A program made the position numbers and the translations under genes. From positions 1-11,352 of the forward strand of contig JAGQIY010000185.1 in assembly GCA_020430865.1 (NCBI GenBank): a DNA stretch of 11,352 nt, given 5' to 3'. The notes below the pieces were generated by a model, which was not told the DNA's origin, made no database searches, and saw only the letters and a list, made by a program, of their open reading frames with translations. Origin of the DNA: Myxococcales bacterium (GTDB lineage Bacteria > Myxococcota > Polyangia > Polyangiales > Polyangiaceae). The first letter of the stretch is position 1. Each line of letters starts with the position of its first letter. Shown one piece after another: positions 1 to 5,386 of the stretch.

Positions 1-1
1 C

Positions 2-613
2 GTGACCGAGCTACTCACCCGCGTGGAAGACAAGTGGGACACGGCCGACCGCCCCAAGTACTTGCTGCCCGAGGGGGGCAAGGTCGACGAGCTCGAAGGG
101 ATCGTGGCGGCTCAGCCCGATCTGAGCGCGCGGATCCTCGGCACCGTTCCCGGAGCTCAGCTCGCGTCCGGCTACTCCGGCTTCGCTCAGCGCTTCAGCG
201 CGTTCTACAACGAGCCTCCGGGCACCTTCAGCGAGTTCGCATACGACGCTGCCTACTTGTTGGCGTACGCGATCGCTATCTCCGGCAAGGGACACCCCAG
301 CGGTCCCGAGATGGCTGCGGCGATGAAGCTCGTGAGCCCCGACCCAAACACGGGCTGTACCGGCGGTGACCAGGTGGACGCTGGGCCGACGGGCTTCAGC
401 GGTCACTTCCAGACGGCTGCGACGCAGCGGTGCATCGACTTCGATGGAGTGAGCGGTCCGTTGGACTTCGACAACGAAACGGGCGAGGCGTCGAGCGACA
501 TCGCCATCTGGTGTCCCGAGCGGAGCGGGAGCAGCGTGTCTTTGGCCGCGCAGTCGGAGTACTACAGCGCTGCGGATGGCAAGATCCAAGGCACCGTGAC
601 TTTCTGCCCCTGA
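2..613 (+). CDS. Periplasmic substrate-binding protein, C-terminal part (type 1 PBP / Leu-Ile-Val-binding fold), 5' end outside window
   Basis: The open frame enters from the left edge, so this is the last 203 or so residues of a longer protein; the GTG at base 2 is probably an internal Val codon. The chain resembles the C-terminal lobe of type 1 periplasmic binding proteins of the LivJ/branched-chain amino acid ABC importer kind. Residues 60-70 (GFAQRFSAFYN) and 78-92 (EFAYDAAYLLAYAIA) match the 'F...Y......A.....YDA..LLA.A' pattern, followed by a helix around 101-111 (GPEMAAAMKLV). The late segment at 145-171 (IDFDGVSGPLDFD, then SSDIAIWC) matches the 'i.F.G.sG.i.FD..G......i.vw' signature. 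Four cysteines (119, 144, 171, 202) could form disulfides outside the cytoplasm. No permease or ATPase gene lies downstream, so the ligand cannot be named and it may be an orphan binding protein. Stop is TGA at 611-613. Confidence 0.75.
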   Translation: MTELLTRVEDKWDTADRPKYLLPEGGKVDELEGIVAAQPDLSARILGTVPGAQLASGYSGFAQRFSAFYNEPPGTFSEFAYDAAYLLAYAIAISGKGHPSGPEMAAAMKLVSPDPNTGCTGGDQVDAGPTGFSGHFQTAATQRCIDFDGVSGPLDFDNETGEASSDIAIWCPERSGSSVSLAAQSEYYSAADGKIQGTVTFCP

Positions 614-671
614 ACGAGGTAGGTCGGATCGTGCGCTGCCCGCGGCTCCGCACGGATCAGCTCGGCTGAGC

Positions 672-694
672 GGGTGTCACTGAACGAGACACCC
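672..694. repeat. Inverted repeat, 7-bp arms GGGTGTC/GACACCC
   Basis: Perfect arms at 672-678 and 688-694 are separated by 9 nt. It starts 59 bp after the stop of the substrate-binding gene and has no T-run after it, so it could be a protein-binding dyad or a weak hairpin. The inner half-sites GGTGTC/GACACC recur in the dyad just upstream of the kinase gene at 9946-9964, with a different spacing. Confidence 0.4.
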
Positions 695-767
695 CTGTCG
701 GCGTTGAAGGCTGCAGCCAACAGCCGTCGCTCCCAGGCGACGGGATTGCGTGACCTCCCCTGAGGCC

Positions 768-802
768 GGACTCGGTCCAGGGGCGGAGAGTCCTCGGTTT
801 TT
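768..802 (+). terminator. Possible intrinsic terminator after the substrate-binding protein gene
   Basis: GGACTC (768-773) pairs with GAGTCC (788-793) across a 14-nt loop. Three bases after the stem (at 797) the sequence runs into TTTTT (798-802), which is rare in this GC-rich DNA. The stem is short and the T-run is offset, so this is weak. The T-run also overlaps the start of the candidate -35 box of the next gene. Confidence 0.25.
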
Positions 803-829
803 GAGGTCCCGAGCGTCTTTCTGTATGGT
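801..829 (+). promoter_or_regulatory. Candidate sigma70-like promoter for the DUF481 gene
   Basis: TTGAGG (801-806) and TATGGT (824-829) are separated by exactly 17 bp and lie in the most AT-rich patch of the gap. They are about 130 bp upstream of the DUF481 start codon, implying a 5' UTR of roughly 125 nt. The match to TTGACA/TATAAT is 4 of 6 in each box; no experimental support is available here. Confidence 0.3.
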
Positions 830-960
830 GGAATCTGGCTGGGCGGAGCGGGCATGGCTCTTGCTGAGTCGCCCTCGACCACGACCGCGCCCGGTCGGGG
901 TGGCGGTATCAGCATCCTCGCCCTACACGCTGCGCAGATCTGTGGCCAAACGGAGTTTCC

Positions 961-1842
961 ATGAGAAAAGTATTCGGACTGACTTGCCTGCTTGGAGTGA
1001 CCCTGAGTTCAACCGCATGGGGGCAGGTCCCCAAGAGCGCTCAAGATGACGCCAAGGTGACCGGTGGCGCGACGGAGCTCACGGACGACAAGGCGGTCAC
1101 CGCAGGAGCGCCGGAGGAGGAGTCCAAGGATGCGACGGAGCTCAGCGTCTCCGCGGGTGGCTTGCTCTCCACTGGCAACGCGCGGCTATTCGCAGGGACC
1201 GCGAACTCCAAGTTCCGTCTCCGGCGGTCGGACAACCAGTTCACGGCTGCCGCGGCGGTGAACTATGGTCGCGCTGCGGCAGGTCCAGACGAGGGGCTCG
1301 AGACCAACGTCGAGAACTACCAGGGCACCGCACGCTACGACCGGTTCTTTGGCGACTGGACCGTGTTCCTCTCGACGCAGGCCCGTCGAGACCGCTTTCA
1401 AGGCCTGAATCTACGCGGACGAGTGGATCCCGGCGTGGGCTACTACTTCATCAACGAGAAGACGGCGCTGCTCTGGACCGAGCTCGGCTATGACTTCCTG
1501 GTCGATCTACGACGCTCGGACTCGCTCGAGGTCAAGGACGATGCTGGTAACGTAGTCGAGGTGCTCGACGACACCGAGGTGGTGCACTCGGGTCGACTCT
1601 TCCTCGGCTTCGACTACGCGTTCCGCGAAGGCTTGAAGCTCGCGCTGGGCGTCGAGTTCATGCAGGGCATCAGTGACACCGACATCCAGCGCGTCAACGG
1701 GACCGCCGAGATCAACGCGAAGATCGAAGACAACCTGGCCTTCGCGTTCGGCTTCACTGAGCGCTACGACTCCGCACCGCTGCCCGGCAAGGAAGAACTC
1801 GATACCGTCACCACGGTGAGCATCGTCTACACGCTGCTGTGA
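961..1842 (+). CDS. DUF481-family outer-membrane beta-barrel protein
   Basis: This 293-aa exported protein resembles the DUF481 (YdiY-like, 'salt-induced outer membrane protein') family, predicted outer-membrane barrels whose substrate is generally unknown. A signal peptide is clear: MRK, a hydrophobic core to about residue 18, and a likely cut after A-W-G (21). Residues 22-58 are a polar, Glu/Asp-rich linker. From about residue 60 alternating beta strands begin with the family-type opening ELSVSAGGLLSTGNA, then repeated strands such as NQFTAAAAVNYGRAA, WTVFLSTQARRDRF, VDPGVGYYFINEKTALLWTE and GLKLALGVEFMQG. The last strand is TVTTVSIVYTLL, ending in Leu rather than the usual terminal Phe. 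The ATG start has GGAG at 952-955, five bases upstream. The gene stands alone on its strand and its final 16 bp overlap the convergent SDR gene. Family assignment is by pattern recognition; function is unknown. Confidence 0.8.
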   Translation: MRKVFGLTCLLGVTLSSTAWGQVPKSAQDDAKVTGGATELTDDKAVTAGAPEEESKDATELSVSAGGLLSTGNARLFAGTANSKFRLRRSDNQFTAAAAVNYGRAAAGPDEGLETNVENYQGTARYDRFFGDWTVFLSTQARRDRFQGLNLRGRVDPGVGYYFINEKTALLWTELGYDFLVDLRRSDSLEVKDDAGNVVEVLDDTEVVHSGRLFLGFDYAFREGLKLALGVEFMQGISDTDIQRVNGTAEINAKIEDNLAFAFGFTERYDSAPLPGKEELDTVTTVSIVYTLL

Positions 1843-2738
1843 CCCGTGGTCGGTCTGACCGAGGCAGCCCGCGGCGACTCCCCCTGACCATCGAGATCCA
1901 GCCCGACCCACTCCGCGCTCTTCTCCCACAGTTTCAACGGCAACTCGGGATCGCGGGCCAGCCGGCTCGGCTTCCGGGGGCGAGACTTCTCGTAGTAGAG
2001 ACCGCTCTCCTCGCCAGCCTCTTCGCTCAGGGCGCAGTGGAGTGTCGTCTGGGCACCCTCTTCGTTGGTGATCATGAAGAGCTTGATCAGCGAGCGCACG
2101 GGCCAGGGGACGGAGCGCCAGACGTCGCTCGCGACGACCCCCGGATGCAGCGCGTAGGTGGTGACGCCGCTTCCCTGGAGCCGCTTGTCGAGCTCGATGG
2201 TGAACAGGACGTTGCTGAGCTTGCTGAGAGCGTACTCCGGTAACCCGGTGACGTGCTTCGTCCGCTGGCGCACGCCGCTCAGGTCGAAGACCTTGGCGTC
2301 GTAGTGAGACTTGCTCGATACGTTGACGATGCGCGCGGGAGCGCTCTCGACGATGCGCTCCAGCAGGAGTCGGGTGAACAGATAGGGACCCAGGTGATTC
2401 ACGCCGAACGCGAGCTCGAAGCCATCCTTGGTCGTGCCGCGTGTGCCCGCGAGGCCAGCGTTGTTGATCAGGAGGTGGATCGGTCTACCTGACTCCAGGA
2501 ACAGGTTGGCCGCGTTGCGCACTGACTCGAGCGACGCGAGGTCCAGCTCGAGGAACTCGAGATCCGCCTCGGGTATATCCTTGCGGATATCCGCCATGGC
2601 CTCCTCGGTCTTCTGTCTGGAGCGACAGGCGAGCACCACCGTTGCACCCGCCCGCGCCAGCTCCCGTGCGGTCACCTTGCCGATGCCCGTGTTGGCGCCG
2701 GTGACGATGCATAGCTTGCCTTGAAGGTCTCGTTTCAT
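1827..2738 (-). CDS. Short-chain dehydrogenase/reductase (retinol dehydrogenase-like, classical SDR)
   Basis: This 303-aa cytoplasmic NAD(P)-dependent oxidoreductase has the full classical SDR motif set. TGANTGIG (13-20) is the Rossmann glycine motif; CRSR around 38-41 has Arg39 placed as in NADP-preferring enzymes; LDL with Asp66 contacts adenine. NNAG is at 92-95, Asn114 in VNHLG, the catalytic Ser in VNVSS (141-142), YALSK gives Tyr169 and Lys173, and HPGVV (198-202) follows. The 'FGVNHLGPYLFTRLLL' and 'HPGVVASDVW' context and the length fit the retinol dehydrogenase 11-14/WWOX-like branch, often a lipid or hydrophobic alcohol/ketone reductase, but the substrate cannot be read from sequence. 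Start is ATG at 2738 with only a weak purine-rich leader. The upstream neighbour on the same strand is the diiron protein, 171 bp away, so co-transcription is possible. Its tail overlaps the convergent DUF481 gene by 16 bp. Confidence 0.9.
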   Translation of the reverse strand: MKRDLQGKLCIVTGANTGIGKVTARELARAGATVVLACRSRQKTEEAMADIRKDIPEADLEFLELDLASLESVRNAANLFLESGRPIHLLINNAGLAGTRGTTKDGFELAFGVNHLGPYLFTRLLLERIVESAPARIVNVSSKSHYDAKVFDLSGVRQRTKHVTGLPEYALSKLSNVLFTIELDKRLQGSGVTTYALHPGVVASDVWRSVPWPVRSLIKLFMITNEEGAQTTLHCALSEEAGEESGLYYEKSRPRKPSRLARDPELPLKLWEKSAEWVGLDLDGQGESPRAASVRPTTGHSSV

Positions 2739-2823
2739 CTCTGTCTTTCTACGACGCGGTACGAACCACCGAGCAGGTCTCTCGACGAGGCCCGCGCCGC
2801 CGTCGGTGCCGGTAGTACGCGCG

Positions 2824-2862
2824 CGGGGGCGAACTCGTTTCGCAAAAGTGCGGCTGCCCCCG
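2824..2862 (-). terminator. Possible hairpin between the diiron and SDR genes
   Basis: CGGGGGC (2824-2830) pairs with GCCCCCG (2856-2862) around a 25-nt loop. A smaller overlapping alternative hairpin is GCGAA/TTCGC (2829-2833/2839-2843). No T-run follows on the minus strand. It may attenuate transcription or separate the two genes; the evidence is only the dyad and its position, 48-86 bp after the diiron gene's stop. Confidence 0.2.
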
Positions 2863-2909
2863 AGTCTACCCGGCCTGCTGCAGATCGGTTCAGTTCGCCC
2901 GAGTCCGGC

Positions 2910-3950
2910 TCAACTGGGGATGAAGCTCGATTCGCCCTCGGCGATGTTTCCGCGAGCCGTCTTGATCGCGTGGGCGGAGTGGACGTCGAGCGCGTCTGTC
3001 GGAGTCTCCAGGGGCTTGGTCAGGGCGTCCCAGACCGCGCTCAAGCGAGCGCCTCGGTCGTCGCGAGTCTCTTCCGTGGGGAACATCAGCTCGACGGTGG
3101 CGCCGATGATCGGCATCGCGATCCCCCGGTTCTTGTCGACGTCCCAGCCGATTGCGGCCCAGGCTTCGCGGACGGCGACCATCTGCTTGGCGCGTGCTCG
3201 GTCGAGGATACGACGCTGGTCGATGCCGAGCGCCTGGAAGTCCGGCTCGAGGACCTTGTTCTCCCACAGCGCATAGCCCACCAGCTTCGCCTGGAAAAGG
3301 CTCATACGAAGCAGCTGTGGCCGGCTCATCTGCTTCATCAAGATCGGCAGGTACTGCACCCCGAGGCCCACGTGCCGCGCTTCATCCCGCTCGTAGTAGC
3401 GCATCAGCTCGCTCAGCACTGGCTCCACGTTCAGCTCGCGGATCTCCTGGAAGATCGCGAGCGCGATGGTCTCGATCAGGAGCTGCATCCCCAGCAGCTT
3501 GCAGGCCAGGTCGTCTGTGGAGAGCACGTGATCCAGCAAGGCCTGAGGTGCTGGGTCCAGCTTCTCGGGGAGGTAGTCCAGCTCCTTCAGGTAGTCGTAC
3601 ATGGTGTAGAAGTGCCGCGCCTCGTCGAAGGCCTGACTGGTGGCTGCCATCTTCGCCTCGAGCGGCACCAGGCGGTCAGCGAGCTGTGCCGATATTTTCC
3701 ATGCGGCTAATTCGCCCCAGAGGATGATGGCGAAGACCCTACGTAACGCCTGCTTCTTCTCCGGCGCGACCCTCACCCCCCCATGCTTCTCCAGCAGCAT
3801 CGGGAGGATCTCCTTGCCATCCCACGCGAGCACTTGACCCTTGTGGTAGATGCGCTCGCACGTCGCGAATCGCTTCGCCTCCGCCGCGTTGCGCGCGAGA
3901 TCGAACATGTCGTAGGTGAGCCGAGAGCCGCCGAAGCCTAGGAAACCCAT
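2910..3950 (-). CDS. Ferritin-like diiron-carboxylate protein (putative oxidase/oxygenase)
   Basis: This 346-aa, mostly helical soluble protein shows a complete ferritin/R2-type diiron ligand set on a four-helix bundle: Glu80 (WGELAAW), Glu110xxHis113 (FDEARHFY), Glu160 (LLIETIAL) and Glu190xxHis193 (RDEARHVGLG). The two halves are nearly symmetric, with 30 residues from the lone Glu to the ExxH Glu in each. Such sites activate O2 in ribonucleotide reductase R2, acyl-ACP desaturases, AurF-type N-oxygenases and related enzymes. The sequence does not identify which reaction is catalysed here. There is no signal peptide. The ATG start at 3950 is well supported: GGAGG (complement of 3957-3961) sits 6 nt upstream. 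Residues 270-346 are less conserved in appearance and end in a Glu/Ser-rich tail. The SDR gene downstream on the same strand could supply a redox partner or act on the same substrate; that is inference. Confidence 0.85.
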   Translation of the reverse strand: MGFLGFGGSRLTYDMFDLARNAAEAKRFATCERIYHKGQVLAWDGKEILPMLLEKHGGVRVAPEKKQALRRVFAIILWGELAAWKISAQLADRLVPLEAKMAATSQAFDEARHFYTMYDYLKELDYLPEKLDPAPQALLDHVLSTDDLACKLLGMQLLIETIALAIFQEIRELNVEPVLSELMRYYERDEARHVGLGVQYLPILMKQMSRPQLLRMSLFQAKLVGYALWENKVLEPDFQALGIDQRRILDRARAKQMVAVREAWAAIGWDVDKNRGIAMPIIGATVELMFPTEETRDDRGARLSAVWDALTKPLETPTDALDVHSAHAIKTARGNIAEGESSFIPS

Positions 3951-3956
3951 GGGGAA

Positions 3957-3961
3957 CCTCC
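3957..3961 (-). promoter_or_regulatory. Ribosome binding site of the diiron protein gene
   Basis: The minus strand reads GGAGG, then TTCCCC, then ATG. It is the strongest Shine-Dalgarno match among the gene starts in the window and fixes the start codon at 3950. Confidence 0.75.
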
Positions 3962-4023
3962 GTCTGCTGGACAGCCTAACACAAAACTAGCCAGGCGGTC
4001 AGAATTCGCTGACGCGGAACGGA

Positions 4024-4069
4024 GGTCGCAAGCGACCCGACCGGGGGATGTGGAGGGCGCCCCGGTCGG
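4024..4069 (-). terminator. Hairpin pair downstream of the kinase/lipoprotein/TPR-PEGA unit
   Basis: CCGACCGGGG (4037-4046) and CCCCGGTCGG (4060-4069) are perfect 10-bp arms around a 13-nt loop, starting 40 bp beyond the stop of the TPR-PEGA gene. Immediately after it in the transcription direction is a second dyad, GGTCGC-AA-GCGACC (4024-4037), sharing one base with the first. There is no T-tract directly behind, so this may be a transcript-end stabiliser or Rho-assisted stop rather than a textbook intrinsic terminator. The rest of 3951-4108 holds only the leader of the diiron gene, with an AT-rich patch near 3980-3990 where its promoter could lie. Confidence 0.45.
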
Positions 4070-4108
4070 AGTAGCCACGCCGGGTGGGTCTCCGTGGTTC
4101 TTGGCTCG

Positions 4109-5386
4109 CTAGAAGCGGCCGTGGAGCGCGCCACCCAGGGTGCCTGGGGCCCAGAACGGCGCCGCGGACATTTCCATGGCGGGGCTGGGGGCGTCTTCCT
4201 CCGGGGTTGCCTTCTTCGGTCCCCGCTCGCGCGGGTCCAGAGTGACCTTGGGGTCGTCGAAGGCCATCAGGAGCACGCTGGTCGCCGTTAGCAACGCTCC
4301 GGCGCCATAGGCGACGATTGATGCCGTGCGGAAATCATCGCGCTTCTGGACATGGTCATCGTACTCGAGCAGCTGGGCGCGGGTGATGTTGCCGGTGCTC
4401 CTCGAGTCAGAGATGTCCTGCGCCTTGCTCTCCTGACGCAGTGCCAGGAAGGTGAACACTCCGCCGGTCAGGATGCCGGCAACTCCGGTGCCGAGCACGG
4501 CGTAGCTCACGGTGCGTTGCGTGGTGACGCCGAGGTCGACCTCGAGCGTGCGTTGCTCTCCTCGACTCAGGTCCAGCTCCTTGGAGAAGGGCTCGCGACC
4601 GGTTCTGCTCACCGTGATCAGGTGGACGCCGGCGTCGAGCTCGATGGGGCTCATCGGCGTCACCCCCACGGGGCGACCGTCGACGCGGACTTCAGCGCCG
4701 TTCTCCGCCTCGATGCGCAGCTTCGCCGGCTGTGGCCGCAGACGCACGTCGACCGCGACGATGCCCCCGTCAGCAGCTTGCACCTCGCGTTCCTCCGGGA
4801 AATAGCCGGGGGCGCTCAGCTTGACCTTGTGTTTTCCCGGCTTGACCTCGGCGATCAAGGGAGCCTGCTTGGCCTCGCCGCCATCCAGTGTCACCTGGGT
4901 GCCCTTGGTCTGAGAGGACACCATCAAGCGAGTCTTCTGCACGATGGGTGCGGGGGGCTGTGGCGCTGGAGCTTCGGGGTTCTCTGGATCGATCGTCGCG
5001 CTTGCCGCGAGCCGAGCCGCGATGGGTTCGAGCTCCGACAGCGCCTGGGCCGCGTCGGCGCGTCGACCACCTTCCGCGACCTTCGAGAGGTACGAACGGT
5101 AGTTCTTGATCGCGAGCTGCAAGTGCTGGGCGTTCTTGTCGATGAAGTACTGCCGTCGATAGGCCTGAGCGGCGCTGAACAGGATGGCTGGGCGAGGGGA
5201 GTACTTGTACGCCTGATCGAACGCTTGAATCGCTGCCAGGTACTCACCAGCTTCGTACGCCTGTGCCCCTGCGTTGAAGTAGGTGCGCGCCTTCTGCACG
5301 TCCTCGGCCAGAGCAGTGGACGCGCAGAAGCACGATGCGCCGAGCAGCGAGGCCGCCAGCAGGCCGGTCATCATCCAGCGCCTCAT
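4109..5386 (-). CDS. TPR and double-PEGA domain envelope protein with two C-terminal membrane helices
   Basis: This 425-aa exported protein has a signal peptide at 1-27 (MRRWMM, hydrophobic core, cut near A-L-A). TPR-like helices run from about 30 to 105 (ARTYFNAGAQAYEAGEYLAA, then PAILFSAAQAYRR, then AIKNYRSYL), followed by a Pro/Ala linker at 135-150. Two PEGA-type beta domains follow. The first spans about 153-217, with GKHKVKLSAPGYFPEER; the second about 222-286, with VRVDGRPVGVTP and GVHLITVSRTGREPFSKEL. Two transmembrane helices lie at about 294-316 and 355-375, joined by a charged loop. A low-complexity tail ends in HGRF. PEGA domains are carbohydrate- or wall-associated modules common in myxobacterial exported proteins; the ligand here is unknown. 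The ATG overlaps the TGA of the upstream lipoprotein gene (ATGA), so translation is probably coupled; AAGG lies 10 nt before the start. If the signal peptide is cleaved, both TPR and PEGA parts face the periplasm. Confidence 0.8.
   Translation of the reverse strand: MRRWMMTGLLAASLLGASCFCASTALAEDVQKARTYFNAGAQAYEAGEYLAAIQAFDQAYKYSPRPAILFSAAQAYRRQYFIDKNAQHLQLAIKNYRSYLSKVAEGGRRADAAQALSELEPIAARLAASATIDPENPEAPAPQPPAPIVQKTRLMVSSQTKGTQVTLDGGEAKQAPLIAEVKPGKHKVKLSAPGYFPEEREVQAADGGIVAVDVRLRPQPAKLRIEAENGAEVRVDGRPVGVTPMSPIELDAGVHLITVSRTGREPFSKELDLSRGEQRTLEVDLGVTTQRTVSYAVLGTGVAGILTGGVFTFLALRQESKAQDISDSRSTGNITRAQLLEYDDHVQKRDDFRTASIVAYGAGALLTATSVLLMAFDDPKVTLDPRERGPKKATPEEDAPSPAMEMSAAPFWAPGTLGGALHGRF

Larger units (their letters stand above)
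614..960. other. Intergenic region (347 bp) with two hairpins and a promoter-like sequence
   Basis: No convincing gene lies here: the frames open on both strands run into the flanking genes and give Arg/Pro-rich translations with no recognisable domain. It holds an inverted repeat at 672-694, a terminator-like hairpin at 768-793 followed by five T (798-802), a promoter-like pair at 801-829, and the ribosome binding site of the DUF481 gene at 952-955. Both the end of the substrate-binding gene transcript and the start of the DUF481 transcript would have to fall in this stretch. Confidence 0.6.

Noticed and set aside
562..1049. Open frames on both strands in the 614-960 gap (117 codons minus, 99 codons plus)
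   Set aside because: Pro/Arg-rich translations without motifs; both overlap flanking real genes in the wrong frame.
2721..3710. Long plus-strand open frame (329 codons) across the diiron gene
   Set aside because: It is antisense to a gene with a complete diiron motif set and a strong ribosome binding site; its translation has no recognisable domain and reflects GC-rich third positions.
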